Shown: positions 11,878 to 23,210, counted from the first letter of the stretch. The stretch is 64,000 nt of DNA from Rutstroemia sp. NJR-2017a BVV2 (GCA_002946415.1 NJPS01000046.1:1302001-1366000), one strand, 5' to 3'. Notes: generated from the letters alone by a model not told the origin. Numbers and translations are program-made.

Positions 11878-14310
11878 TGATATCAACCTTCGCAGATTTC
11901 CACGTTCGCATGGTCTCTTCTGGGCCAACTTTGGGAGTAGGCCGAACTAGGGAGCAAGGTGTTAGTTACTTCGCTGCCAACTCTAGGGTGTCTCAAGCTT
12001 TCCAATCCGCGTATGATCCTTTACTACTACCGGCTCGTCCTTTCGTTCGAAAGTCGTCTTCCAGATTTTATCTGTCGTCCCCTCTCACCACCGATATGCA
12101 TGAGTCTTGTGGGAATTTAATCTGGTCATCTGCTCCTTTCACTTGGCCTTGGTTACTTTAAACCTTTACACTTAGATTCCCACAGCTCGCCTGCGAAGAC
12201 AACTCGATAATGGCCTGGTGGTATTCTGGGCTTTTAATTCTAATTTCCGGTGATTAATTCACCGAATTCACTTCTATGCAGTTTCTTTGGGCAGGCAATG
12301 GCAGAAAAACATATATTATTATTGAAGTGTTGTTACAGCACGACGACACGTTTCCACGAGGGCCCATCAGATAGCTGTCGTAGGCAGCGCAATATTCAAT
12401 TATTCTTTGGAGCAACGCCTCTCACACATTCCTTCACGCTTCAGCTCACAGAAAACATCATTAAAAGTTACACGGACTCACATTTATCTTGTTCAGGGCT
12501 CTCGATCCATGATGCATACGGCTATCACGACACACGTACAAGAAGAACTGGACTACGACCCTGAATTGCGAGAAAATAAAATACTGCTCAGACTCAACTG
12601 GACCTTCAACACTTATCTCGCCCAAAAACATATCTCGCCGTGCACATCTCCATATCCCTAGTATTCCCCCACTGCCCCCGAGAGAAGCAAACCTTTTGGT
12701 CATCCCGATCGCGCTCTTTTCCCCAAAAGTTAGAAAAGCGCAGAATATGACATGCACTTCACTGCACTGCTTTCCGCATCTGAGTTTTTACTTTCGAAGG
12801 AGGTAGGAAAGGAAGCAAGCAAAGAAAGAGTTTGGTTTGGTTTTTGCGTGGTTGGGGGCAGGATGGTGCATAAAAGTCTTTTATTTGCAGTATTCGGATG
12901 GGGAAGGGAAGGGGAGGTAACGGGATAAACATATTTATTAGTGGGGGGATAGGATAGAATAGGATAGATTAGGAAATAGATCGATTGATAGGTCGAAGTA
13001 GAATGAATACCTAAGTGCTTTGAGGATGCTGGTGACTTTGTGAGGGGGTTGTGAGAAATATTTCACGCTCTCTTTCGAGGGTGTTCAGATCACGCCAGCC
13101 TAATGAGTAGAGAAAGGAGAGAGATACGCAAACAGAGACGCACACATAAGCAAGTATATGATCTCCCCTACAAATTGAGAAAGGCGGGAGATGCAAGTCC
13201 CTGTTGGAAAATTGAAAACTCAGCCGCCATGTGCATATAACTGAACAAGAGATAAAACGTGTGAAAAGCCTCTAATTCAATCTCTCTTTCATGTTGATAG
13301 CAAATTACCAAAGTGTATCGTGCTGCATGCAGTACCCTGATACAACGAGCCCCGCGCTGCGGCAGAGCGCGATGTGGTCAGTGTTATTCACCGCATGTAT
13401 CCGAAGATTCATTGTGCGTGTTTGTGGAGAGTTTATTGGTGTATGCTAGATTGGGTGAATGGATGGAGATGCCTTTATGCATGTGTGTGTATATGAACTC
13501 CGATGGTGTGAATCATCAAGAGAAGAAGACGTCGGGATGAGGATATGAGGGTGATGCAGATGCGTGAGTGAATGAACATTCAGTGGATGCATACGTTTTG
13601 AGAGACATGTAAAGAACCCACCATCATTGAGGTTTTCTCCCCGTATGCTAGCTAGTGTAGTAGGACTGTCGGTGTGGAAAGATCTTGGTGCGGAGAAACA
13701 GGATGTGGGCGTTGGGGGATTTGTTGTGGAGAGCATGGGTGTAGAATGGAGGTATTAGGGAGAATGGACGTATTAGGGAGGATAGACGTATTCCGAAAAA
13801 TGAAAGGACGAGTTGGGAGGCTGGAAAGAGCTTACGGCTGTGGCTTCAGCACACATATCTGATGTAGTAGAGTGCATCCTCGAGATTTCACTGAATTGAG
13901 TTTGCATTTGGCTTAGTGAGACTAGAGATAGAGGAGTAATGCATCGCAAAAAGAGAAGAATATGAACAGCTGCTGATGATGAGAGCGATTAAGTATATTA
14001 TGATATGCAAGTGTCTAAACGTTGAAAGATTCCCCCAATAATCCATCAACTGGGTATCATATAACTCCGAGCAAAAGCCATATTTTCCCCGGGACGCCCC
14101 AGATACTCTGTTCCCTCGAAAACCAGTTTGCCAGAAGAGCAACGTGTAAATGTCGTGGACTAAAAAATATACAAAGAAGAGAACAAAAGCTGAAAGGAAT
14201 CGAACCCACCATCTTGAGCAAGGGATAAAGAAGTTACAAACAAGTGAGGCGAGACTCGTCGTCGTAGAACGTGCTGAGAGAAAACTTTCAAAATGTATGG
14301 GGGCGTAGCA
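11878..14310. other. Long intergenic stretch, no gene seen
   Basis: About 2.4 kb between a plus-strand stop and the 3' end of a minus-strand gene. Open frames are short and give low-complexity or random translations. Purine-rich runs occur near 12800-13000. A tRNA-like T-arm string at about 14196-14210 was checked and rejected. Confidence 0.55.
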
Positions 14311-15336
14311 CTACCCTCTGTGATATTCTCCACTTGCAGCTTTCTTATCAAGTCTCCTAACCACCGCACCCAAGACAGCCTTAAGAATGCTTTCACCTGT
14401 CAACTCTGTCGCCGTCGTATTCCGGCCAGTCCAAGTCACCGTATCAACCATATCCCGCACGCCCTTCTTCTCCAAATCATCATCCAGAGCCTTCAGCGCT
14501 TCAGTCGCCTGGTAATCATTTCCTACCTGAAAGAACTGGATGCCTATTTGATTGAGCGGTGCGTCAGCCTTGTCAAGTCTCTTCGCGATCCGGATGATTT
14601 CCTCATCAGGGTCATCGCTAGCTGCACCATCGGTAATGATGATGAGATTCAGTGGTTTGACTTCACGGTTGTGCTCGAGCTCTTTCTCCAGCCGGCTGAC
14701 GTATGGGGTGAGTATTTGACTGATGCGACGACCTGTGGGTGTGGTGCCTCTGGGGAGGAATTGAGAAAATATTTCCAGAACCGTATCTTCGCGAGTGACG
14801 CCTCGCCAGCCACCTGGGGCGATACCGTTTGATAGGTCACCTTTGTCGGATTTGTTCCTGTTGTTCATGAAATAGATGTCGATGCCGTCGGAATCATATT
14901 TGGTGATAATAGGAGCAATGGTCTGGAGAGCACGTTGTGTTTGTGTCCAACATGTGGGATAACTACTTGCCCAACCCATGCTCTCTGAGTCATCAATCAG
15001 AAGGACGGTATCGAAGGTGGCGAGAAGACCATATCGGCCATCAAGCTCGATGTCGGAAGGGCCGGACGAGCCGATGGTGGTTGGACTGGTGACAGAGCCG
15101 ACGCTGGGAGAAGGGACGGCATGTTGAGGGGTGTATGCTGGAGGAGGATCACTTGGGTTGTTCTCATTCGCAGCTGGGGAGACTACATTTTTAGTTGCGT
15201 TGATGGAGGTGGAGGAGCTGTTGCTTTTCGAACGGCCCAGCTTGTCGCGAATGGAACCAAATGAACCAAACACAGAGCTTCTTCGCTTTGTGTCGTTGTC
15301 GCTGGTGGAGAATGGATTTAGACTGTTTGACGACAT
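14311..15336 (-). CDS. von Willebrand factor A (vWA) domain protein
   Basis: A single exon of 341 residues. The N-terminal 95 residues are Ser/Thr/Asn-rich and contain a PPPAY motif (about 65-69), a possible ligand for WW domains of NEDD4-type ubiquitin ligases. Residues about 105-320 are a vWA fold. The MIDAS metal site is visible as DDSES (115-119), with a GTTPTG loop supplying the Thr and an ITDGA strand end supplying the Asp. A complete MIDAS implies divalent-cation-dependent protein binding. Cytosolic fungal proteins of this kind are common and poorly studied; no signal peptide or transmembrane segment is seen. The partner is unknown. Length is normal for these small fungal vWA proteins. 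Confidence 0.9.
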   Translation of the reverse strand: MSSNSLNPFSTSDNDTKRRSSVFGSFGSIRDKLGRSKSNSSSTSINATKNVVSPAANENNPSDPPPAYTPQHAVPSPSVGSVTSPTTIGSSGPSDIELDGRYGLLATFDTVLLIDDSESMGWASSYPTCWTQTQRALQTIAPIITKYDSDGIDIYFMNNRNKSDKGDLSNGIAPGGWRGVTREDTVLEIFSQFLPRGTTPTGRRISQILTPYVSRLEKELEHNREVKPLNLIIITDGAASDDPDEEIIRIAKRLDKADAPLNQIGIQFFQVGNDYQATEALKALDDDLEKKGVRDMVDTVTWTGRNTTATELTGESILKAVLGAVVRRLDKKAASGEYHRG

Positions 15337-17932
15337 GATGTGGATGGCGGTGTGTGATGATCTGTCTGTATCACAATAGGAAGGTGGGGTTGTAAGAAGC
15401 TAGGGGAAAGATACTTGTCGAGCTGAAGATTGTCCTTTAAATAGTAGATAGGGCTGAGCCACGTGCAGGATGCGCAGGAAGTCCTCTTATTTGGACCTTA
15501 GAATTTCGAAATTTATGAAATTATGAATGTTTATGAGTGATTTGTTCAATGAGTGAGTGAGTAAAGTACTTATTACAATGTTTATAGTCAATCATCTCTT
15601 TATTTGATTAGTTGGTCCTCAATTTGGCATCAATAGTCTGTCCCCCCGTTTGTCCCTACGGAGCCATACAAGAAGACTGGCAGATCTGCCAGGGCGGTGC
15701 AAGAATTAATATTTAATTTCATATCATCTGAAGGACTGCCGGTATTGGGTCATACTCTGGTGTATCTTTGAGTGTTATACTATGGTTTATATTGTGTATC
15801 ATTTGAAGACATCAGTCACACAACGAAGCAAATACATCCCACTGTGCTAGATATTCCCCATTCGATCTAGTGCGGTGCAGTGTAAAGACATTTGATTGGC
15901 TGCTTGTTGGATGCTTGGCATAGCCGCAGGCCGCAAGACAGCACAGCCTCCCTTCCGGCAAGGCAAACTCATCGGTGTAGCACCCCACCAAATTGAGCCC
16001 CCATATGCTTAGCTAGAAGGCGTTTATTGATATGAGGCAGAGAACGAGGGGCATCTTGAGCCACTGAATACCCGCTTCGAACAACTGCCAGTCCAGGAGA
16101 TGCCCGCAATAATATCTACCGGGGTTCGACACGTTATCAGATTCGAAATACACGATGCAGGAACGTGTTTCAAGGAGGTGTTTGCGTGAGATCTCTGCTG
16201 ATGCGCTGCGGCCTTGAGACCTGAGTAAGACAAGGCTACCAGCGCGTCACATCCATCATCCGCCATACCCAGCCTCATCATCCATCACTCAGTCAACTAC
16301 GCTGCGGCAGGCAACCGAGTTATGGCATCTTTGAATATGCCCAAGTTCGGAGGAGGAGCAAACACTATTTGATATGCCTAGCAGGACCAAGAGTAAGCGG
16401 CGGAAGGTGAACTGGTGGAGGCTCAAGCAGTCATCTATTCCTGTGAATATGATCATTCCTGCAGGGCAACTTCATGGTAAAATCTGTAGATCACTGGCTC
16501 CAATTCTTGCAGGACAGATTACCCAGAAAGTCGACAGGTTTGAAGCAGGCGCAAGACTTAGGCAGCAACTTTGATTTGGTTTCGTAAGGTTGAGACGAAA
16601 TGTACGGCATGAATTGAGGGTTTCAAGTGGCAAGCTCGCGGCGTCTAACCAGCACCTACAAACCTACCAACATAAGTATGCGACGATATGTTGCCGCTGA
16701 GGCAATGAGGTGTCAACGCGCTGGCGGCAAAGTGGCCTACATTTTGGCCCGCGTAGAATGCATAAGGCTGAATAGCAGCAGGGGCAACACTGAGTCACAT
16801 GCTGATGCCGCTTTATACCATAAACGTGTTCTCTCAAGGCCACAGGACTGAGTTGCGGAGCCTCCAAGTTCGAGTATTGCGGCTCTTCAATAAGAAAGAG
16901 TAGGTTATTCGCTGAATTTGGGGGCAGTTTGGCAATAAGGTATGCCGTCGACTTGAAACCACATTCGCAGCCCTTTCGCTATCCGACTGCTGGACGTATG
17001 GGATGTGCCTCTCTCGACCCCTTCTCCAATGCATTTTGTATGGGAGGGGAGAGAGATGCTCTGAGTCACATGATTCTCATGACTCCCACAGCCGCTTGCT
17101 TACAGACCCCCTAACCCCCCACACGTGAGGCACGAACTGCTGTTTCTTTTTCCTCTCTTCATCGGAAATCGCAAGCCTGTATGTCCTGGCTTCTGACTCC
17201 CGAGACTTCTAGAAGTACTTCAGTAGCATTGTGGTACGATGCAGCTTGTAGAAACTTCGAATAATTGACACTGATGTGACAACCGGCGGGGTATTTCGGC
17301 TCTCAGGGGAATTCATCTAACTTTGTACATCTTACTTTAGTACTCACAGAAATCGGAGGCAATTCGAGGCTCGTGTTATCGAGATAATCTTGAGACTGAC
17401 TGCATGGTGGGGCAATCTGTGGCAACCTTACATCCAAAGCTTTCAGCAATTCTTTGAGCTTCGAAATGCACCTCGATACACCCAAATGAGTCAATGCCAT
17501 TCGATGGTTTAAGCGGAGACATGACTGTACTGCAAAGGTAAGACTGCTCAAGCTGCTCAGACCACTTTAATCTTGCGTAAGGCGACGTCATTGGCGGGCG
17601 GTGGAGCAGGAAAAAATTCGAGGGGACTTGGGTGCTTGGTGGAAGACTCGTTGTGAGGGGCAATGAGCAGGCGGCAGAAAAATGTGGTGGAAGTGGGCAG
17701 AATCCAGAATCATAATTGCTAGAAGTTCAGCAATAGTAACATAAACCAATGGAATGCTTCAAAATCTGCGAAATTGACCAAAGTGGCAAAGATTTATCCA
17801 TTGTCTTCTATGATGAAAATTAAAAATTCCCGACCCGTTTCGTAAAAATTGAAGGCCTGGTAGAGCCGTCTACTGCTTTCGAGTAATGTCTACCGCCTTC
17901 TCGGTTGTGCGATTCCACCACTTTCTGAAAAA
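15337..17932. other. Intergenic stretch, no gene seen
   Basis: About 2.6 kb of relatively AT-rich sequence with only short frames, none with a recognisable domain or splice continuation. The last few hundred bases are the Hsp70 promoter, rich in GAA/TTC blocks. Confidence 0.5.
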
Positions 17933-17945
17933 GAAGCTTCCAGAA
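17933..17945 (+). promoter_or_regulatory. Heat-shock element upstream of Hsp70
   Basis: The sequence GAAGCTTCCAGAA is a perfect three-unit HSE (GAA-nn-TTC-nn-GAA) about 222 bp before the Hsp70 ATG. A further GAA at 17948-17950, and GAA blocks upstream at 17927-17929, extend the site imperfectly. Trimeric Hsf1 binds such alternating pentamers in all fungi studied, so heat-inducible transcription of the downstream chaperone gene is a reasonable inference. Confidence 0.75.
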
Positions 17946-18166
17946 TCGAATCTGCTGGAATCGCATTTTTTGCTTTAAAAGTCTCCCACTCAACCCAACT
18001 TTTTTCCATTCTGCATACTTCAAAATCACCTTTGATACCAATACCAATACCAACGCTCTTCTTTTTCTCTGTTACTTTTCTCAATCGCGAAAGTCTTCGA
18101 ATTTATCAAAAGAAGCAATAATCCTCTCACACTTTTATCCGTTTTCACATCACACTCTAATCCAAG

Positions 18167-18870
18167 ATGGCTCCAGCGTAAGTTTACCTCGCTACCCCTC
18201 CACAGCCTTGTCTGTGGTAGTACTTTGCGTTTTCTACAACGACAACATGCTAACTTCTATCTGCAGTATCGGTATTGATTTGGGTACCACCTACTCCTGT
18301 GTGGGTATCTTCCGTGACGACAGAATCGAAATTATCGCCAACGACCAAGGAAACCGAACAACTCCTTCGTTCGTTGCCTTCACAGACACCGAGCGTCTGA
18401 TCGGAGATGCCGCAAAGAACCAAGTCGCCATGAACCCCACAAACACAGTCTTCGATGCTAAGCGTCTGATCGGTCGTAAATTTGCCGACGCAGAAGTCCA
18501 GGCTGATATGAAGCACTTCCCATTCAAGGTCATCGACCGTGCCGGAAAGCCAGTCATCGAAGTCGAGTTCAAGGGCGAGGCTAAGCAATTCACACCAGAA
18601 GAAATCTCATCTATGGTCTTGGTCAAGATGAGGGAGACTGCTGAGGCTTACCTTGGTGGAACCGTCAACAACGCTGTCGTCACTGTCCCAGCATACTTCA
18701 CCGATTCACAAAGACAGGCAACCAAAGATGCAGGCTTGATCGCCGGTCTCAACGTCCTCCGTATCATCAACGAGCCTACCGCAGCTGCCATTGCTTACGG
18801 TTTGGACAAGAAGGTTGAGGGTGAGCGAAACGTTCTCATCTTCGATCTTGGTGGAGGAACTTTCGATGTT

Positions 18871-18902
<32 letters not shown>

Positions 18903-20441
18903 AGTCAAGTCCACTGCCGGTGACACTCACTTGGGTGGTGAGGACTTCGACAACCGTCTTGTTAACCACTTCGTAAATGAGTTCAAACGCAAGCACAAGA
19001 AGGTATTTCCCCATTCTCTTCCCTCTTACTGTCCCCGATTCCCTGTGATTCTCCATATCACCTTTGGATGATAGTTCATCCTTGATGATGGTTCTTGCAT
19101 TATTGTCTCAAGTGGGTTCAATGCATCAACTGATTCCATTGCACCAATTGGCTCCATTATCTTAAGTGGTTCCATTGTCTGAAATGGTTTCATTGTCTGA
19201 GTCGATGCCAAGCAATTACTCAGTCATTTGAACCATCATCTTTCGAATCATGTTTTTAATGCTCAACATGTTTCCATGACATATGCTAACATAATTCTCA
19301 GGATCTCTCCACAAACGCTCGTGCTCTTCGTCGTCTCCGCACTGCATGCGAGCGTGCTAAGCGTACCCTGTCTTCCTCTGCCCAAACCTCCATCGAAATT
19401 GACTCTCTCTTCGAGGGTATCGACTTCTACACATCTATCACCCGTGCTCGTTTCGAGGAGCTTTGCCAGGACCTCTTCCGATCTACCACCAACCCAGTTG
19501 ACCGTGTCCTCGCTGACGCCAAGATCGACAAATCCAGAGTTCACGAGATCGTCTTGGTCGGTGGTTCCACCCGTATCCCACGTATCCAGAAGCTCATCAC
19601 CGACTACTTCAACGGCAAGGAGCCAAACAAGTCCATCAACCCTGATGAGGCTGTTGCATACGGTGCTGCTGTCCAAGCTGCTATCCTCTCCGGTGACACC
19701 TCATCTAAGTCTACCAACGAGATCCTTCTTCTAGATGTCGCGCCATTGTCTCTCGGTATTGAGACTGCTGGTGGACAAATGACCAAGCTCATTCACCGCA
19801 ACACTACCATCCCAACCAAGAAGTCCGAAGTCTTCTCTACCTTCTCTGACAACCAACCTGGTGTGCTCATTCAGGTGTTCGAGGGTGAGAGAACTCGCAC
19901 TAAGGACAACAACCTTCTTGGAAAATTCGAGCTTACTGGCATCCCACCTGCTCCTCGCGGTGTTCCACAAATCGAGGTCACCTTCGATATTGATGCCAAC
20001 GGTATCATGAACGTCTCTGCTGTCGAGAAGGGTACCGGAAAGTCCAACAAGATCGTCATCACCAACGACAAGGGTCGCTTGTCCAAGGAGGACATTGAGC
20101 GCATGTTGTCTGAGGCTGAGAAGTACAAGGCTGATGATGAGGCTGAGGCAGCTCGTATCAGTGCCAAGAACGCTCTTGAGAGTGAGGCTTACGCTGCTCG
20201 CAACCAATTGAACGATGCCGACTCCGAGCTCTCCAAGAACATCAACCCTGCTGCCAAGGCTGAGTTGAAGGAGACTGTTGACAAGATCTGCTCGTGGGTT
20301 GATGACAACACCCAAGCTTCCAAGGAAGAGTACGAACAATACTCTGCCGACTTGAAGGAGGCAATGACCAAGGCTGCTACTGGTGGACAAGGTGGAGGAG
20401 CTGAGCCATCTCAAGACGCTGAGATCGAGGAGGTTGACTAG
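18167..20441 (+). CDS. Cytosolic Hsp70 chaperone (Ssa type, EEVD tail)
   Basis: Three exons: an 11-nt first exon 18167-18177, then 18267-19002 and 19302-20441, encoding 628 residues. The first intron interrupts codon 4, giving [15 protein letters not shown]. All Hsp70 signatures are present: [20 protein letters not shown] and [11 protein letters not shown] in the ATPase domain, the substrate-binding domain ([17 protein letters not shown]), and a helical lid ending in EIEEVD, the EEVD motif that docks TPR and J-domain co-chaperones. This marks a cytosolic/nuclear Ssa-like protein rather than a BiP, mitochondrial or Ssb form. The tail between lid and EEVD is short and lacks the long GGMP/GGAP repeats of yeast Ssa proteins. 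Intron 2 (299 nt) is unusually long and holds a degenerate minisatellite. Regulation by heat is suggested by the upstream HSE. Confidence 0.97.
19095..19205. repeat. Degenerate ~18-bp minisatellite inside Hsp70 intron 2
   Basis: Within the intron, units resembling GGTTCCATTGTCTGAAAT recur about every 18 bp with mismatches. The antisense translation is correspondingly repetitive (ME-P-I/L motifs). It accounts for the unusual length of the intron. I see no snoRNA boxes in it. Confidence 0.55.
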
Positions 20442-21852
20442 ACGATTTTTTTCTCTTTGGTTGAACGAATTTCCTTTTTTCATGCATTTCACGACACACC
20501 ACATTATGAGTTCACATGATGGTAATTAGGTGTTTATGGGTTTTCTATTGTGGTTAGATTTGCGGTTTTGCTTTTCTACACTGGAAAAGCCGGTGTTATC
20601 GATGTATTACAGATTGCGCTTTAAATAGTAGCATAAAATAAAATTTCAATAAATAATACTCCTAAATGTTCCAAAGTGTGCAAAATCCGAGAAGAGATTG
20701 TGCAAGTGATTGTCCCGTTGAGTATAGGATATCGACGGGATTATACAAGTGATTGTTTTCTCAGGTGTTGAACATTGATGCGACCTTGAGCGAGCGGGTG
20801 CGCGTAGCCAAGTGGCTGCTTCAGCGAAGGTGGCCCCGGACTATTTTCTGAATACGAGCGATTTAGCTGTCGTCGAGCTTAGTTGGCCCCGAGCCTCTAT
20901 TGTCCTTGATCGTTTTGGGGAGGAACCTCTCATCGAGATCTTGACGTCTTCCCGCTGGTGGTTAACATGAGCTTCGCCTGTAAGATGCCCAAAATCGGTG
21001 GACAGCAGCGGAGCAGTGCCTTGCTCGAGACGCTTGAAACGATCCTTGGCCTCATGGATCTTATATGGGCTAGAGAAGGTGCGCGAAAGAGAAATCAGAA
21101 TCGGACTATACTCAAGCTGCGGCAGCGCAGGGTTGGGCCGCTGAGGCGTAGTTGATACAAAGCGGGAATGGAGGTGGGTAAGAGACAACTTGATCTCGAA
21201 GGAAGACATCCTCACCTCGCATATGCCGTCGAACCTCTTACAAGTCAGCGAGCACACCATTTGGATCGTTTCCAAGCGGACGATCCTGGAGAAGATCAAG
21301 GGATTCGATTCGATTCGATTGTAGCATTGTGCGATGCGTGCAGACTCGGTGAGGTTGGATACTGCCAGTGATGGTCAGCTACCGACCCGCTCGGAGAGCT
21401 TGAGAGCTGCTTTCTGGCTTTTAACATATCCACTGGCAGCCAGCAATGTAGAGCACGACGGGCATATCGGCTTTGTGAGGCGATCGTCACACGAAGCAGC
21501 TTAGCCACGGTGATCACAGACACTCGCTACCCCTATTCACTCATATGACCTTTAAACGCGACAAAAGTCGATCGTGAAAGAATATTCACATACGATACGA
21601 CGTTGTTTGCGCCACCGCCAGAATGGTGATCAGCCGCAGACCTGGAAGAAGAGGACCGGGGGAGAGGGAGAGCGTGGGATTGGGATTGAGCGCGGGATTG
21701 GGATTGTACGTTTGCTGGAAGATTCGGGTATCGGGATCACGACAGTTACAAACAAGATACCGAATATAGTGCACCGAACCCTGTCTCACGGATAGAAGGC
21801 AACGACTACGTTTACAGCAAAGCTGTCCATTCCCAAGCAAACTTCGCGTACG
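20442..21852. other. Intergenic, with a degenerate repeat block at about 20690-20790
   Basis: After the Hsp70 3' flank, the block at about 20690-20790 contains motifs such as GTGCAAGTGATTGTCCCGTTG and ATACAAGTGATTGTTTTCTC, which recur at 22895-23210. Frames between 20840 and 21850 are short and unconvincing. The region reads as decayed accessory DNA. Confidence 0.45.
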
Positions 21853-22437
21853 GTGATTACCAATCATACAAATTTCATGCCGAATTCTGAGCACCAAATC
21901 CGGTGTCTCGGAGGAAGGCAGCCAGCCAGACAGATCTTTGTCAGATACGCCCCTTGTGAGGATTGGGAGACATACGTGCTGAGGGAATTCGCACCATCCC
22001 CGAAAGCGCCAGTACGTCTGATCTGTGGATGGTTCTATGAGCAACCATGGAAGTTAGAGCCATCGAAAGAAACCAGAACGGAATGTCTGCGTGTACAACA
22101 AGGCTGTCCATTTCCTCCTAAGACAGCAAATTCCTTCATTGAGAAGGACATGGAATTTTTGACAAATTTACGATACCACCCAGACTATTATCCTCACTTC
22201 CGCGACCAGGCGATGTTCCAACGTTCTATGTTGTATATTCAAAGGGAATGGTCTCCAAGTAGCTCGACTTCTTCGTTGTGTTTGCTGGGAAAGTCGAAGA
22301 AGCCAAACCCAGTAACAGCAATGCTGACAAACCCTCCAAGCAGCCGGAGTATCGTGTCGTCTATGAAGCGTTCTCGAAGGGGCGTCTCCAAAGTGATAGA
22401 AGTCTCCGTGACTATCACGAACACGACTGTCTTTTGA
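21853..22437 (+). CDS. Hypothetical protein, possibly decayed
   Basis: An open frame of 194 codons. The middle part looks protein-like (CGWFYEQPWKLEPSKETR; FLTNLRYHPDYYPHFRDQAM), with balanced aromatic and charged residues. The C-terminal third becomes Ser-rich and runs, in the wrong frame, over the first copy of the duplicated module at 22250-22390. I recognise no family. A frameshift near 22260 into the frame that encodes KQPEYRVVYEAFSKGR would make a longer product, so this may be two broken pieces of one gene. The surroundings are repetitive and gene-poor. Confidence 0.3.
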   Translation: MITNHTNFMPNSEHQIRCLGGRQPARQIFVRYAPCEDWETYVLREFAPSPKAPVRLICGWFYEQPWKLEPSKETRTECLRVQQGCPFPPKTANSFIEKDMEFLTNLRYHPDYYPHFRDQAMFQRSMLYIQREWSPSSSTSSLCLLGKSKKPNPVTAMLTNPPSSRSIVSSMKRSRRGVSKVIEVSVTITNTTVF

Positions 22438-22727
22438 GTTCAAGTATCCTGAGAGGCCTCGAGAGCTGCTCCATGAAACAGCGATATCATTGGAACAAAA
22501 TCGCGAATGATTACGGTAGCAGAATTCACTGTCTTGTGGATCCGGATACTGGAAAACTTGTTGTCAGTGGTGAGCCAGGGCCAGGAAACGATAGCTCTGG
22601 AACTCATACCGAGAGCAAGACAAAAGGAAAGGGAAAGGCTGTCGTTCCGCCTGTCAGTGTTGAATCCTACAAATTTCAAGAGAACAGTCTCCAAGTAGCC
22701 TGGTTTCTTCGTTGTTTTCACCGGTGA
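22278..22727 (+). CDS. Hypothetical small protein, upstream copy of a duplicated QPEYR module
   Basis: An open frame of 149 codons. Its N-terminal part (GKVEEAKPSNSN then KQPEYRVVYEAFSKGR) aligns in frame with the start of the ORF at 22749 (GKSKKAEARAGPGK then EQPEYRALCDLIRKGK), so the two are related copies about 430 bp apart. The middle has a compact hydrophobic segment (GSRIHCLVDPDTGKLVVSG) and a Lys-rich tail. No known domain is recognised. The natural start is unclear because the aligned first residue of the module has no ATG here. Confidence 0.35.
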   Translation: MFAGKVEEAKPSNSNADKPSKQPEYRVVYEAFSKGRLQSDRSLRDYHEHDCLLSSSILRGLESCSMKQRYHWNKIANDYGSRIHCLVDPDTGKLVVSGEPGPGNDSSGTHTESKTKGKGKAVVPPVSVESYKFQENSLQVAWFLRCFHR

Positions 22728-22748
22728 AATCGTCAAACTATCACCATC

Positions 22749-22946
22749 ATGGGGAAGTCCAAGAAGGCAGAAGCCAGAGCCGGACCCGGCAAAAGCACAT
22801 CTACACCCCCATTGGAACAACCGGAATACCGTGCGTTGTGCGACCTTATCAGAAAGGGCAAGTTCATGTATATAGCTAAGGCGTTCGCTGTTCGCACAGT
22901 GCGCAACATCAGAGAAGTGATTGTTCCCTTGGAGGTTGGACATTAA
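22749..22946 (+). CDS. Hypothetical small protein, downstream copy of the duplicated module (truncated)
   Basis: A 65-codon frame starting with a good ATG (MGKSKKAEARAGPGK) and carrying the EQPEYRALCDLIRKGK motif shared with the preceding frame. It then runs into the GTGATTGTTCCC repeat array and stops, so the copy appears truncated by the repeats. The DNA just upstream of both copies also matches (TCTCCAAGTAGC...TTCTTCGTTGT), which shows that the duplication includes non-coding leader. Function unknown. Confidence 0.35.
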   Translation: MGKSKKAEARAGPGKSTSTPPLEQPEYRALCDLIRKGKFMYIAKAFAVRTVRNIREVIVPLEVGH

Positions 22947-23210
22947 AGAGGTTGGATATTGAAGAGGTTGGACATTGAATGTAGGATAGGATATAGGGGA
23001 ATTATACACAAGTAATTGTTCTCTTGAGTATTGGACATTGAAGAGATTGTACAAGTGATTGTTCTACTGAGTTTGTGAAATTGAAGCGATCGTATAAGTA
23101 AGAAGGAAGTGATCGTTTCACTGATTTTGGGATATCAGAGCGACCATGTAAGTAAAAAGCAAGTGATTGTTCCATTGACCATAGGATAGTAAAGTGATGA
23201 GAGATTGATT
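22895..23210. repeat. Degenerate direct-repeat array (AAGTGATTGTTC units)
   Basis: Several imperfect units carry the core AAGTGATTGTTCNNTTGAGT followed by variants of TTGGACATTGAAGAG. The same units occur at 20690-20790, so two related blocks bracket the 20.8-22.9 kb segment. No coding frame of note. Confidence 0.6.

Noticed and set aside
14190..14215. tRNA T-arm-like string (minus strand GGTGGGTTCGATTCC)
   Set aside because: The putative T-stem does not pair (GTGGG against CCTTT), and no matching acceptor stem, D-arm or anticodon arm lies upstream.
15460..17900. Several 60-110 codon frames, considered as candidate small genes
   Set aside because: All frames overlap on both strands with no bias, no conserved-looking peptide and no splice-compatible extensions.
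20795..20850. D-arm-like string GCGTAGCCAAGTGGCT suggesting a tRNA
   Set aside because: No T-arm (GTTCGANTC) follows within 60 bases and no acceptor stem can be drawn.
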